This document shows, piece by piece, positions 26,508 to 36,001 of a DNA stretch of 64,000 nucleotides. A model generated the notes under the pieces. The model was not told the origin of the DNA. It saw only the letters and a program-made list of their open reading frames with translations, and did not search any database. How positions within the stretch are numbered: position 1 is the first letter of the stretch; each line of letters begins with the position of its first letter. The position numbers and the translations under genes were made by a program. Source of the DNA: an uncultured Ulvibacter sp. (GTDB lineage: Bacteria > Bacteroidota > Bacteroidia > Flavobacteriales > Flavobacteriaceae); NCBI GenBank assembly GCA_938041335.1, contig CALIAF010000039.1:1-64000 (forward strand), in the 5' to 3' direction.

Positions 26508-27100
26508 TTTAGCGTATAGGTTAAAGAAAGTGTGTAATTGGGTTTTGCCGTAAATTGGTTCATATCAAAATTAGGCGATACAGAAATATCATCACTTATG
26601 TCGTATTGTTTTAAATGGGCATCAACGTTCGCGTCAATAATATTTAATGCATAAAAACCTATGATGGTTAGAATGCTATAATCTTTGTTTTTCTGTGCAT
26701 CTCTCTGTGCGTTTATTAAACGAGCATCAGAAATAATGGGATCAATATTGTCTCCATAAAACTCATCATCTGTAAAACCAGCAAGCCTTCTTTTATAGGC
26801 ATCTCTAAATCGATTATAGTCTTTTTGATTTTGGATATAAAAATAAACGCCTGTTGCCATCCCGGCATAAATGACAGGAATTTTCCAGTACTTTTTATTG
26901 TATGCTTGCCCTAGTCCTGGCACTGCAGCAGAATAGAAGGCAGCTCTTGATGGAGCTAATGGGTCATAGGCCTCGTTTGATACAACCGTGTCTTTTACAA
27001 CAATAGCGCGCTCTTCTATCGCTCGTTTTTCATCATCAACCTGACTGATTGCTGAAAACGAGATTAAAAATAACAGGATAAGAAGTCCTTTATTTTTCAC
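26504..27100 (-). CDS. DUF5683 domain membrane protein
   Basis: 198 residues with a signal-like start (ends FSAISQ). The DUF5683 core is PSRAAFYSAAVPGLGQAYNK and KYWKIPVIYAGMATGVYFY, and a second hydrophobic segment lies near 140-155. The start codon is GTG (27098-27100) and overlaps the parB stop by 11 bases. Its place between parB and dapB is conserved in Flavobacteriia. Function unknown; an envelope role is inferred. Confidence 0.88.
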   Translation of the reverse strand: MKNKGLLILLFLISFSAISQVDDEKRAIEERAIVVKDTVVSNEAYDPLAPSRAAFYSAAVPGLGQAYNKKYWKIPVIYAGMATGVYFYIQNQKDYNRFRDAYKRRLAGFTDDEFYGDNIDPIISDARLINAQRDAQKNKDYSILTIIGFYALNIIDANVDAHLKQYDISDDISVSPNFDMNQFTAKPNYTLSLTYTLK

Positions 27101-27989
27101 CTTTAATTTGTTTTAAAATACGTTGAAAGTCTTCTTTACTGGTAAATGGAACTACCAATTGGCCCTTTCCGTTTGCCGAAACTTTAATACTTACTTTACT
27201 ATCTAATAAGTTTGATAAGGAGCTTTGTGCTTCCTTTGCAAATTTAGGCAAGGCTTTTTTCTTAGAAGCGGTTCCGGTAGCCGTATTCTTCATTCCTCTA
27301 ACAATGGCCTCTGTTTCTCTTACCGAAAGTTTGTCACTTAATATCTTTTCGTAAATGTCAAGCTGTACTTCTTGGGCTTCAACATTAATCAATGCACGCC
27401 CATGGCCCATAGATATAAAACCGTCACGCATTCCTGTTTGGATAATAGGATCTAGTTTTAATAAACGTAAATAATTTGTAATTGTTGATCGGTTTTTACC
27501 CACGCGATCACTCATTTCTTCTTGTGTCAGGTCAATTTCTTCAATTAATCGCTGGTAAGATAATGCAATCTCAATAGGGTCAAGATCTTCACGTTGTATG
27601 TTTTCAACCAACGCCATCTCTAGGGACTCTTGGTCATTTGCAATACGTATGTACGCCGGTATCGTGTCTAGGCCAATTAATTTAGATGCTCTAAAACGAC
27701 GTTCACCACTCACTAATTGGTACTCGTTAAACCCAAGTTTTCTTACCGTTATGGGCTGTATAACACCCAATTCTTTAATAGAAGAGGCCAGTTCACGCAG
27801 TGCTTCTTCATTAAAGCTAGTTCGTGGCTGGAATGGGTTCATCGCAATGCTAGTTAAATCTAGCTCCACAATATTCCCTACCACCTTATCTGCATTCTTA
27901 TCGTTTGCAGACTGTATATCGTTAGATGGATCTTTCAATAATGCTGAGAGTCCACGTCCTAATGCTTGTTTTTTTGTTGCTTTTGCCAT
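27090..27989 (-). CDS. parB: Chromosome partitioning protein ParB
   Basis: 299 residues. N-terminal ParB/Srx CTPase-type domain with PFQPRTSFNEEALRELA and GERRFRASKL (GERR box), then VENIQREDLDPIE, then the HTH SDRVGKNRSTITNYLRLLKL that reads parS, and a C-terminal dimerisation segment ending ILKQIKG. No TGTTTCACGTGAAACA-type parS site was found in the window by eye. The ATG-GCA start lies 6 nt after a GC-rich palindrome, unlike parA. Works with ParA in origin segregation. Confidence 0.95.
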   Translation of the reverse strand: MAKATKKQALGRGLSALLKDPSNDIQSANDKNADKVVGNIVELDLTSIAMNPFQPRTSFNEEALRELASSIKELGVIQPITVRKLGFNEYQLVSGERRFRASKLIGLDTIPAYIRIANDQESLEMALVENIQREDLDPIEIALSYQRLIEEIDLTQEEMSDRVGKNRSTITNYLRLLKLDPIIQTGMRDGFISMGHGRALINVEAQEVQLDIYEKILSDKLSVRETEAIVRGMKNTATGTASKKKALPKFAKEAQSSLSNLLDSKVSIKVSANGKGQLVVPFTSKEDFQRILKQIKGEK

Positions 27990-27995
27990 CTTCGT

Positions 27996-28039
27996 GCCCG
28001 CGCAGGCGGGTATCTTGTTTATTGCTCGCTTATGCGGGC
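27996..28039 (-). repeat. Two-unit palindrome array before parB
   Basis: On the minus strand GCCCGCATAAGCGAGC (28039-28024) and ACCCGCCTGCGCGGGC (28011-27996), start to start 28 bp apart, the latter 6 nt before the parB ATG. A GC-rich variant of the family at 15133, 17629 and 21559. Confidence 0.85.
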
Positions 28040-28181
28040 ATCTTTTTCATTTTTATACTTCACTCATTTTAAACTTCGGCAGTCGTCTATTAATCAGAAA
28101 TTTTAATCATTCTAGCTTTGTGCCATTTTAGAACAAATATTAAATCTGTCACATTTTCGCGTATGCTCAACCTATATGTAG

Positions 28182-28946
28182 CTACACATTTTTCTTAATC
28201 AACTCTTCTGCTAGGCTCAAATAATTATTTGCTCCTTTACTTGTGGCATCATAGCTAATGATGCTCTCACCATAACTAGGTGCTTCACTTAAACGCACAT
28301 TGCGCTGAATGATTGTCTTAAAAACCATCGCGTCAAAATGTTTATTTACTTCTTCTACCACTTGGTTAGAGAGGCGCAAACGGGAATCAAACATAGTGAG
28401 AAGCAATCCTTCAATATCTAATTCTGGATTGTGAATTTTCTGTACACTTTTAATTGTATTTAATAATTTACCCAATCCTTCTAGTGCAAAATACTCACAC
28501 TGTATAGGGATCATCACACTATCTGCAGCCGTTAAGGCGTTTAGTGTAAGCAAGCCCAATGAAGGCGCGCAGTCAATGATGATGTAATCGTATTGTTCTT
28601 TTAGGTGTGTAATTGCCTTTTTAAGCATATACTCACGATCTTCTTTATCTACAAGTTCTATTTCAATGGCTACAAGGTCAATATGAGCAGGAATAATGTC
28701 CAGATTAGGAGAGCTCGTTGTGAGAATCGCATCTTCTGCAGCAGCAGAATGCTCTAAAACTTGATAGGTACCTTGAGTCACCGCCTCTACATCAATCCCT
28801 AAACCAGAGGACGCATTTGCTTGCGGATCTGCATCAATTAAAAGCACCTTTTTTTCTAAAACTCCCAGCGAAGCCGCTAGATTAATAGATGTTGTTGTTT
28901 TACCAACGCCACCTTTCTGATTTGCAATTGCAATTATTTTACCCAT
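28182..28946 (-). CDS. parA: Chromosome partitioning ATPase ParA (Soj)
   Basis: 254 residues of the deviant Walker-A ParA/MinD superfamily: IANQKGGVGKTTTSINLA (Walker A with signature Lys), LLIDADPQANAS (A-prime), YIIIDCAPSLGLLTLNAL (Walker B), and the C-terminal SEAPSYGESII block typical of chromosomal Soj proteins. It lies 192 bases upstream of parB with a palindrome array between, so the two may be differentially expressed although presumably co-transcribed. Confidence 0.96.
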   Translation of the reverse strand: MGKIIAIANQKGGVGKTTTSINLAASLGVLEKKVLLIDADPQANASSGLGIDVEAVTQGTYQVLEHSAAAEDAILTTSSPNLDIIPAHIDLVAIEIELVDKEDREYMLKKAITHLKEQYDYIIIDCAPSLGLLTLNALTAADSVMIPIQCEYFALEGLGKLLNTIKSVQKIHNPELDIEGLLLTMFDSRLRLSNQVVEEVNKHFDAMVFKTIIQRNVRLSEAPSYGESIISYDATSKGANNYLSLAEELIKKNV

Positions 28947-29082
28947 TAACGTCTGTAGATTTGTAGGGTAAAAGTACGATTATTTGGACGATTTATAAAT
29001 GATAATTGTTAACAGGTAGTGAACAAAAATAAGTAAGTGAGTACTAGTGTTTTCTGGGATGTTAATAAGTCAGTTTTGGGTC

Positions 29083-29616
29083 TTAAAAACAAATTTTATA
29101 AACGACACAAGGGTTCAACGCCGGTGTGTCGTTCAAAGCTGGATGCTCAAAACTCCCCACTTTAGTCATTCCAATTTTCTGCATCACATTAATAGAAGGA
29201 ACATTAGTCTGTGATGCCACAGAAATAATAGTTTTTAAACCTAATTCTTTTTGGGCAAATTTAATGCAAGCCTTTGCGGCTTCTGTTGCATAGCCTTTGC
29301 CCCAAGCTACTTTTTTTAAGCGCCAGCCTATATCTACATTAGGTGTAAATGGGCTGTCATAGGTTTGCATAAGCATCCCACAGAAACCAATAAACGTGTC
29401 TGTTTCTTTTATGGTAATCGCATAATAAGTATAGTTTTTTTGATTGTAATGATCCTGTAAACGTTTTACGAGGTTTGCTGTTTCATCATGTGATAACGTA
29501 GAAGGAAAATATTGCATTACTGCAGTATCTGCGCACATTTCGGCAAAAGGAGCGATGTCTTTTTGAGTCCAATTTCTTAGTCCTAAGCGTTCTGTTTCTA
29601 TGATGTAGTCCCTCAT
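29083..29616 (-). CDS. GNAT family N-acetyltransferase (RimJ/RimL-like)
   Basis: 177 residues starting MRDYIIETERLGLRNWTQKD, as in RimJ/RimL-type acetyltransferases. The acetyl-CoA loop appears as WGKGYATEAAKA, followed by NVPSINVMQKIGMTKVG. The target (protein N-terminus or small molecule) is not predictable. ATG at 29616 is chosen because the frame further upstream runs into the AAA ATPase gene and has no conserved residues. It follows the ATPase by 10 bases, so both probably share the repeat-bearing promoter at 30759-30789. Confidence 0.85.
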   Translation of the reverse strand: MRDYIIETERLGLRNWTQKDIAPFAEMCADTAVMQYFPSTLSHDETANLVKRLQDHYNQKNYTYYAITIKETDTFIGFCGMLMQTYDSPFTPNVDIGWRLKKVAWGKGYATEAAKACIKFAQKELGLKTIISVASQTNVPSINVMQKIGMTKVGSFEHPALNDTPALNPCVVYKICF

Positions 29617-29626
29617 ATTTATCAGC

Positions 29627-30754
29627 TTAATTAAAGTAATATCTTTTGAGCCATAACTCAAAAAGTGGATCAAGAAATTCTATAGATCCTCTAAAGGTGT
29701 CGATTATTTCTTTCTGTACTAGCGCTTCTTTACTTCTGTTTACAGTGGCAGAGGAGGAGAGCTTGTATTTTTTTATAGTAGACTTGCTGCTTAGTTGTTT
29801 TTCTCCTTTAATAATGGCTTTCAATAAATTAAGCTGCAGGTTAGAAACTCCATCAACTTCTTTGCTAAAAACTAATTCGTACTGCAAAATTAATTGGTCT
29901 ATGGCTTCGTTTAGGGTTTCGTCTGTGCAAACATCGACTGTGCTAATCCAGGTAGAAGCGGCTAATTGTTGTACAAAATAGGGGTGGTTCTTTACGGCAT
30001 CTGCTAATTTGCCAGCTACTGTAGTACTCATCTTTTTGCCTGTTTTTTTAAACTGAGCTACGATGTATTTTTTCCAGTGGTCATTAGCAATTTTTGAAAG
30101 GAATAGTAGTTCGCCAAACTTATAAAAAGGCATAGATTTATCTTCAAAAATGGCGGTCATCATATGTTGCTTACTACCATAAATAGCATAAGAACAATGA
30201 TCGTGATGTTGCCATGTAGCCCTTAGTTTTTTCTGAAACCCTAAACTATCATTAAAGTGTACAATGTTTTGAAACTCATCTAGACAAATAATTAACTGCA
30301 ACCCTTTATGTATGGAGATACGTTCTGGGAGTTCAAGAATTTCGTCTGGATTTTTTTCAATTTCTTCCCAGTCAAGCCCTACCTGAAAGTCATTTGCAGG
30401 ATCAAGCCCTATCTGAAATTTAGGAATTATTTGTTTAAAAATAACCTTTGCGGCTGTAATGCGTTCTTCCCATTTAGAGTAGGATGCTTTTAATACTTCT
30501 GTAGCAAATAATTCGTAAAATTCTTTTTCATCTCTGGTTTTAAAAAAATCGATAAAGACAAACCTAATTTGTTTGTTTTCTTTTTCCATCTTTTCGGCCA
30601 CCTTTTTCATTAAAGAAGACTTACCCCATCTGCGCGGTGATAGGAGCGTTACATTTATTTTAGATGCTAATAATGTAGATACACGCGCAATCTCTTGTGT
30701 TCTATTCACAAAATATTTCTCATCAATTATTTTACCGTGTTTAAAAGGAATCAT
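29627..30754 (-). CDS. AAA ATPase (archaeal-type ATPase_2 family) with C-terminal winged helix
   Basis: 375 residues. Walker A LLSPRRWGKSSLMKKV (about 36-51), Walker B LQLIICLDEFQNIV and a sensor-like AIYGSKQHMM are visible. A C-terminal winged-helix-like region (LKAIIKGEKQLSSKSTIKKY, SATVNRSKEALVQKEIID) closes it. This STAND-related family is scattered in bacteria and archaea, often on mobile or accessory segments; function unknown, with DNA binding or autoregulation plausible. Its ATG sits 4 bases after a -7 box, so the mRNA may be leaderless. Four GTTACTTA units overlap the promoter. Confidence 0.85.
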   Translation of the reverse strand: MIPFKHGKIIDEKYFVNRTQEIARVSTLLASKINVTLLSPRRWGKSSLMKKVAEKMEKENKQIRFVFIDFFKTRDEKEFYELFATEVLKASYSKWEERITAAKVIFKQIIPKFQIGLDPANDFQVGLDWEEIEKNPDEILELPERISIHKGLQLIICLDEFQNIVHFNDSLGFQKKLRATWQHHDHCSYAIYGSKQHMMTAIFEDKSMPFYKFGELLFLSKIANDHWKKYIVAQFKKTGKKMSTTVAGKLADAVKNHPYFVQQLAASTWISTVDVCTDETLNEAIDQLILQYELVFSKEVDGVSNLQLNLLKAIIKGEKQLSSKSTIKKYKLSSSATVNRSKEALVQKEIIDTFRGSIEFLDPLFELWLKRYYFN

Positions 30755-30758
30755 ACTC

Positions 30759-30789
30759 CAAATATATGTAAAATATAATAAGTAACAAA
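30759..30789 (-). promoter_or_regulatory. Promoter of the AAA ATPase-GNAT pair
   Basis: On the minus strand TTTG (30789-30786) and TATATTTG (30766-30759) are 19 bases apart, a strong match to -33/-7. The start codon at 30754 is only 4 bases past the -7 box. The -33 TTTG lies within the spacer of the palindrome AAGTAAC-N6-GTTACTT (30780-30799). Confidence 0.75.
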
Positions 30790-30830
30790 GATGTTACTTA
30801 CAATGTTGTTACTTACATAGTTGTTACTTA
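30779..30830. repeat. GTTACTTA iteron-like array (likely operator)
   Basis: GTTACTTA occurs at 30793, 30808 and 30823, exactly 15 bp apart, and once inverted at 30779-30786, making a perfect palindrome with the first. The array overlaps and extends upstream of the -33 element of the AAA ATPase gene. Confidence 0.85.
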
Positions 30831-30883
30831 TGCAAACAACTACAAATTATACTGACTATTATTGCATTAAAGATGATTTAAAA

Positions 30884-31819
30884 TCACTCCAGTTTAAACC
30901 CCGCAACTGCCTTGTAGTCAAAGAATAATGTTAGTTCTCTGCCTTTACTTAGATTTGATATATAGACTGAGAATTCTAAATATGTATCGTTTGTAAAGGC
31001 TATATGGTGCTTTGTTTGATTTCCAATCTCACAAGAAATTGCCTCTACTTTTTTGTCAGTTAAAAACTTAAATTTCAACATCCTACCTTTCTCACCTTTT
31101 TTAATAGTACCTTTTAGAGGGCTTATTACTTCGAAGTTGAAATTATATATTAATGGACCATCAACAAAAGATTGTTTACTTATTTTTTCTTTTAAAAGTG
31201 CATTCTTAAAATCATCGGGATAATGATTTTTGATGAACCTTTTTGGGGCTGTTAAAAAATATGAAAAATTAATTTCGTCTGTGGTATTAAGCGTAGTGTC
31301 GCCCCCGCCCCAAGTGGAGTCAAATAGATATTCTTTACCATCAATACGAACAATATTCCAGGCGTGATTAGAAGTATATCTCCTACCTATATCTTTTACA
31401 AAAGTCTTACCATAACCAGTTACGTATCTTGATTCTAAATTCAAGTTTTTACATAAAGTCTGAAATAATGTGGAATATCCATGACATACTGCTTTCCCCT
31501 TAGCGATTACTCTTACTGCAGTTCTTTTCTTATTCTGTATTTCTTTTCTGGCTAATTCTTCTTTACTAGAGTAACTAATTGTGCCTCTTTGACTTTCATT
31601 AATGTCATAAATCACATTAAAGGCAATCCACGTGTAAATTGCTCGAACTTTATCAAAGTCAGAAGAAAAATCTGCCGCTATTTTATTTGAGAGCCTTTCT
31701 GGAGTACTAAAACTTCTGGGGTATTGAGAAATGATAGAATCAACTCGTTTATAATTTTGTGTTAAGCCACTAGAACAAATGCAGCATAAAAGTAAAAAGA
31801 ATAAAATTTGTTTTTTCAT
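30884..31819 (-). CDS. Secreted transglutaminase-like cysteine protein
   Basis: 311 residues from MKKQILFFLLL; signal peptide about 20 residues. The transglutaminase core carries the Cys in GKAVCHGYSTLFQTLCKNLN, the His in SNHAWNIVRIDG and the Asp in YLFDSTWGGG, a complete triad. The C-terminal 100 residues form beta strands without motif. It is probably a periplasmic peptidase or amidase-like enzyme. A frame continues to 31852 overlapping the mutase gene, but the ATG at 31819 directly precedes the signal peptide. It lies 16 bases after mutB and may be read with it. Confidence 0.85.
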   Translation of the reverse strand: MKKQILFFLLLCCICSSGLTQNYKRVDSIISQYPRSFSTPERLSNKIAADFSSDFDKVRAIYTWIAFNVIYDINESQRGTISYSSKEELARKEIQNKKRTAVRVIAKGKAVCHGYSTLFQTLCKNLNLESRYVTGYGKTFVKDIGRRYTSNHAWNIVRIDGKEYLFDSTWGGGDTTLNTTDEINFSYFLTAPKRFIKNHYPDDFKNALLKEKISKQSFVDGPLIYNFNFEVISPLKGTIKKGEKGRMLKFKFLTDKKVEAISCEIGNQTKHHIAFTNDTYLEFSVYISNLSKGRELTLFFDYKAVAGFKLE

Positions 31820-31835
31820 TAAAGAGCGAGCAAAA

Positions 31836-33995
31836 TTAAGATACCGAGTCAATCAAAATACCCAACATCTCAATAGCAGCTTCGCTAATCTTTGTTCCCG
31901 GGCCATATACAGCAACAGCTCCAGCGTCAAAAAGAAATTGGTAATCTTGTGCAGGGATTACGCCTCCTACAATGACCATAATATCATCACGGCCTAAAGC
32001 TTTTATTTCTGCAATAACTTGTGGAACCAATGTTTTATGTCCCGCAGCTAAAGATGAAATCCCTAATATATGAACGTCATTTTCCACAGCTTGTTTTGCA
32101 GCTTCTTTTGGAGTTTGAAATAATGGACCAATATCTACATCAAAACCAACATCTGCATAACCAGTAGCAACCACTTTTGCACCGCGATCGTGACCGTCTT
32201 GTCCCATTTTTGCGATCATTATTCTAGGACGACGCCCTTCTAATTCTGCAAACTCATTGGCTTTTTCTCTTGCCTTAGCAAAAGATGGATCTTGTTTTAT
32301 TTCTTTACTATACACGCCGCTAAATGTTTTTATTTGTGCTTTATATCTGCCAAAAGAAACTTCTAACGCATCACTAATTTCACCAAGTGTTGCGCGTGCT
32401 CTGGCAGCTTCTACCGCTAAAGCTAGTAAATTATTATTCCCTTGAAGAAGGGAATCTCTGCTAATTTCTGAATTTTTAGCCGCATCTGTCAATTTTTGCA
32501 AACATTTCTTAACCACTTCCGTATTTCTAGCTGCTTTAATAGCGGCCAATCGTTCTAATTGCGACGTACGTACCATCTCATTATCAACGTCGAGAATATG
32601 CAGTGGGTCTTCTTTGGCAAGTCTATATTTGTTGACTCCAATGATGCTATCCTGCCCGCTATCTATTCTAGCTTGTTTTTTAGCTGCCGCTTCTTCAATA
32701 CGTAATTTTGGTATTCCAGCTTCAATGGCTTTCGTCATTCCGCCTAATTCTTCTACTTCTTCTATTAATGACCACGCTTTTTCTGCGATGTCATTGGTGA
32801 GATTTTCCACATAATAACTTCCTGCCCAGGGGTCTACCGTTTTAGTGATTTGAGTTTCTTCTTGCAAATAGATTTGTGTATTTCTTGCTATACGAGCTGA
32901 AAAATCTGTAGGCAATGCAATGGCCTCATCTAAAGCGTTGGTGTGTAAAGATTGTGTGCCGCCAAAAGCAGCTGCAGTTGCTTCAATACATGTGCGAGCT
33001 ACATTATTAAAAGGATCTTGAGCTGTCAAACTCCAGCCAGAAGTCTGACAATGTGTTCTCAATGCCAGCGACTTAGGATTTTTAGGATTGAATTGCTTTA
33101 CCAACTTTGCCCACAACAAACGTGCAGCACGCATTTTTGCAATCTCCATAAAATGATTCATGCCTATGGCCCAGAAAAAGGATAGGCGCGGAGCAAAGCT
33201 GTCAATGTCCATACCAGCATCAAGTCCTTTTCTTATGTACTCTAGACCATCAGCTAATGTATACGCTAGTTCAATATCACACGTAGCTCCAGCTTCTTGC
33301 ATATGGTAACCAGAAATAGAGATAGAATTAAACTTAGGCATCTTCTGTGAGGCGTATTCAAAGATGTCACTGATTATTTTCATGGAAGGTGTAGGTGGGT
33401 AGATGTAGGTGTTACGCACCATAAATTCCTTTAGGATATCATTCTGGATGGTCCCTGATAATGCCGAAATATCCACACCTTGCTCTTCTGCTGCAACAAT
33501 ATAAAATGCCATAATTGGAAGTACAGCACCATTCATCGTCATAGAGACGCTCATCTTGTCTAGTGGAATCTGATCAAATAGAATTTTCATATCCTCTACA
33601 CTATCAATAGCAACACCGGCTTTACCAACATCGCCCACCACGCGTTCGTGATCACTATCATAACCTCTATGTGTGGCCAAATCAAAAGCTACAGAAAGTC
33701 CTTTCTGTCCTGCTGCGAGGTTGCGACGATAAAATGCATTGCTCTCTTCTGCGGTTGAGAAACCTGCATATTGTCTAATGGTCCAGGGCCTTCTCACATA
33801 CATCGTAGAATAGGGTCCACGAAGGTTAGGTGCTAATCCTGCCACAAAATCAAGATGCTCTAAAGCTTCTATATCATTGGGTGTATAGGTTTTTTTTACC
33901 GAAATGCCTTCAGCAGTTGCCGTAGCTTCCTTATTGGTAGAAGTGGCACTTGTGTGCGTACCCAGAGTGATATGTGATATGTCTTTTCTTTTCAT
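31836..33995 (-). CDS. mutB: Methylmalonyl-CoA mutase, large (catalytic) subunit
   Basis: About 719 residues. The TIM-barrel half carries [20 protein letters not shown] and the substrate-pocket block [11 protein letters not shown]; the C-terminal cobalamin domain has [20 protein letters not shown], with the axial His in DxHxxG. It interconverts methylmalonyl-CoA and succinyl-CoA with adenosylcobalamin, with MutA as partner. ATG at 33995 (MKRKDISH) is preferred over the TTG at 34001, which overlaps the preceding stop. Downstream of udk-divIC-mutA-lipoprotein. Confidence 0.95.
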   Translation of the reverse strand: MKRKDISHITLGTHTSATSTNKEATATAEGISVKKTYTPNDIEALEHLDFVAGLAPNLRGPYSTMYVRRPWTIRQYAGFSTAEESNAFYRRNLAAGQKGLSVAFDLATHRGYDSDHERVVGDVGKAGVAIDSVEDMKILFDQIPLDKMSVSMTMNGAVLPIMAFYIVAAEEQGVDISALSGTIQNDILKEFMVRNTYIYPPTPSMKIISDIFEYASQKMPKFNSISISGYHMQEAGATCDIELAYTLADGLEYIRKGLDAGMDIDSFAPRLSFFWAIGMNHFMEIAKMRAARLLWAKLVKQFNPKNPKSLALRTHCQTSGWSLTAQDPFNNVARTCIEATAAAFGGTQSLHTNALDEAIALPTDFSARIARNTQIYLQEETQITKTVDPWAGSYYVENLTNDIAEKAWSLIEEVEELGGMTKAIEAGIPKLRIEEAAAKKQARIDSGQDSIIGVNKYRLAKEDPLHILDVDNEMVRTSQLERLAAIKAARNTEVVKKCLQKLTDAAKNSEISRDSLLQGNNNLLALAVEAARARATLGEISDALEVSFGRYKAQIKTFSGVYSKEIKQDPSFAKAREKANEFAELEGRRPRIMIAKMGQDGHDRGAKVVATGYADVGFDVDIGPLFQTPKEAAKQAVENDVHILGISSLAAGHKTLVPQVIAEIKALGRDDIMVIVGGVIPAQDYQFLFDAGAVAVYGPGTKISEAAIEMLGILIDSVS

Positions 33996-33997
33996 TG

Positions 33998-34630
33998 TCA
34001 AAAAATCATTTTATGAACCATCGGGTCAAAGTTGATCATAAATGGTGTGTTTAGTTGAATCCATACCGTTTTTCGGTTCGCAGAAATCACATAAATCGAT
34101 GAATACCACAAAGCGTTTGTTTCTTCATTATACATTTTATAAATCGCTTTGAATGTTTGTCTGCCGTTATTAGAATTATATTTTCCGGTTATTTTTTCAA
34201 AGTCAACATGGTTCACTCTAGCATTTTTCCGAAGACCTTCTCCCATTATTCCTAGTAGATAAGAAGCGTCCTGTCTAGTAATAGGAAAATGTGGCATCGT
34301 GTTTATGATGTAGCTAGCGTTATTTGAACGGTCAAAAAACAAATAGAAATTGCCTTCCATTTCAATTAATGAATTTATGCGATCTACTTCTGTTTTATAT
34401 TGTGCTTTAGTAGCGACAGAATCTAGCCTGCGCTGATAAGCATATAAGGACAAACGTTTAAAATCTATGGGAAGAGAAATTTTAATATCGTCTTCTTCTA
34501 GCAAGTGTCTTTTAGAAGGAATCTCAACACCTTCCTCTATATCCATCCAGCTCGAAACTTCATCAATAACCAGATTGCAACTGGTTAAAATAAAACACAA
34601 TATTCCAATAAGATACATCTTACTTTTCAT
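33998..34630 (-). CDS. Lipoprotein embedded between mutA and mutB
   Basis: 210 residues: signal peptide ending LTSC (Cys18), an acidic start ([12 protein letters not shown]), then a mixed alpha/beta body with [20 protein letters not shown] and [18 protein letters not shown]. No family recognised. It overlaps mutA by 11 bases and nearly touches mutB, so it is translationally coupled to both although its exported location has no obvious link to a cytoplasmic mutase. One TTTCCGAAG copy lies at 34226-34234. Confidence 0.72.
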   Translation of the reverse strand: MKSKMYLIGILCFILTSCNLVIDEVSSWMDIEEGVEIPSKRHLLEEDDIKISLPIDFKRLSLYAYQRRLDSVATKAQYKTEVDRINSLIEMEGNFYLFFDRSNNASYIINTMPHFPITRQDASYLLGIMGEGLRKNARVNHVDFEKITGKYNSNNGRQTFKAIYKMYNEETNALWYSSIYVISANRKTVWIQLNTPFMINFDPMVHKMIF

Positions 34631-35984
34631 CTGCTAATCTTTTCTGCTCTGCAGCTTGCGCTAAACGCTTTCCTAGAATAGGTTGAACTAAAGTTTTTCT
34701 TGGATTGTGCTTTAAAAACGGATACAACTCTAGATCATCTTTCATGCGGTCATTTGTATTAGGATGCTTATTGGTGCCTAATAATACAAGGTCTCCTTCG
34801 TTAAATAGCGCTTGCTCTTTTGCGGCGCTTTCTGTTATTTTACGTTGTATGGTGCCTTCTTTTAATTGAGATAAGAATCCGCCATTAGATTCTATATCCT
34901 TTAATAAACGGAGACTTTTTTCTGCCAATTCTTTTGTGAGAGCTTCTATGTAATAGCTTCCATCTGCGGGATTGCTCACTGCATCAAAATAACTTTCTTC
35001 TTTTAATATAAGCAGTTGATTACGCGCTATACGCTCGCCAAACTCGTTACTCTTATGGTAAAGGGCATCATAAGGTAAATTAATAACCGTATCTGCGCCA
35101 CCCAATACCGCGCTCATTACTTCGGTGGTGGTGCGCAGCATATTTACATTATAATCGTATATCGTTTTATTGCGTCGCGATGGCGTTGCGATAATGTGGC
35201 AAACTTCGGAAACGTTATATGCCTTGGCAAGTGCAGCATATGCGAGTCTAAGGGCTCTGATTTTTGCGATTTCAAAAAAGTAATTACTCCCTACCGAAAT
35301 TTTAAAGGTGGGAACACTGTCATTTTTTATGTCACTACAGTGATTGAAGTATTCATTAATGTGGCTTAAACCATATGCAATCTGCTGCACACTATTGGCT
35401 CCAGCATTTTGATAATGAGTAATATCTATAAATAGGGCAGTGGAGGTAGTTTTTAGTATTTCCGAAGTACTTTTTAAATCTGTTGCTTGATTTGAAAACC
35501 AGTTTCCGGTCTGTCCTAAATGACCAATGGGATCCATCAATAGTTTACACGCAGCCGTTTTGTCTTTAAAATAAGAGTCAATTTCATTTAAAAAGGGAAC
35601 ATCAAGAAAATCAAGGTATAGATAAACTACTATTTCTGAAGAAGAGATAGTTTTAAAAACAGATTTATAATCAAAGGTGTTTATAGCTGTAAAGTACAGT
35701 GCTTCTGCTCCGCGAGCTATGGCATCCATGGCTAATTTATTTGCGATCGTGGTGTCATCTATAAAAAAAGATTGTCCTATGCGCCAGGATTGCGGTTGCC
35801 CAAGGGTGGGCGTAAATGGGGTGTTGAAATCATCTTGATGATAAAAGGGTTTTACTTTTATTCCCTCAAGACTTTCCCAAATAAGTGCATCATTGTAATC
35901 TGCACCTTTAAGATCCATCTGTATTTTCTGTTTCCAAGCCTTGGCAGAAACAGGATCAAAATCTTTAAATAAGTTGGTCTTCAT
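34620..35984 (-). CDS. mutA: Methylmalonyl-CoA mutase, small subunit
   Basis: 454 residues related to the catalytic barrel of MutB (AWKQKIQMDLKGADYNDALIW, NVNMLRTTTEVMSAVLGGAD, ADGSYYIEALTKELAEKS) but with no cobalamin-binding DxHxxG domain; it ends soon after the barrel. This is the shape of the non-catalytic partner in heterodimeric mutases. It overlaps the downstream lipoprotein gene by 11 bases. Two CTTCGGAAA copies lie within it (35214-35222 and 35459-35467). Confidence 0.92.
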   Translation of the reverse strand: MKTNLFKDFDPVSAKAWKQKIQMDLKGADYNDALIWESLEGIKVKPFYHQDDFNTPFTPTLGQPQSWRIGQSFFIDDTTIANKLAMDAIARGAEALYFTAINTFDYKSVFKTISSSEIVVYLYLDFLDVPFLNEIDSYFKDKTAACKLLMDPIGHLGQTGNWFSNQATDLKSTSEILKTTSTALFIDITHYQNAGANSVQQIAYGLSHINEYFNHCSDIKNDSVPTFKISVGSNYFFEIAKIRALRLAYAALAKAYNVSEVCHIIATPSRRNKTIYDYNVNMLRTTTEVMSAVLGGADTVINLPYDALYHKSNEFGERIARNQLLILKEESYFDAVSNPADGSYYIEALTKELAEKSLRLLKDIESNGGFLSQLKEGTIQRKITESAAKEQALFNEGDLVLLGTNKHPNTNDRMKDDLELYPFLKHNPRKTLVQPILGKRLAQAAEQKRLADEK

Positions 35985-36001
35985 CCGGTTATTTTATTTT
36001 T

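Noticed and set aside
27090-28946. parS site near parAB
   Set aside because: No TGTTTCACGTGAAACA-like 16-mer was found here or elsewhere in the window; CACGTG hexamers at 7730, 7903, 10388, 21411, 25903 and 31630 lack the flanking bases.
29617-29673. Upstream start of the GNAT gene
   Set aside because: It overlaps the AAA ATPase coding end and its residues do not match RimJ/RimL starts.
30779-30830. CRISPR array
   Set aside because: Units are 8 bp at a 15-bp period with no spacers of proper length and no cas genes.
33996-34001. TTG start of mutB
   Set aside because: ATG two codons later gives the normal start and lies just past the preceding stop.
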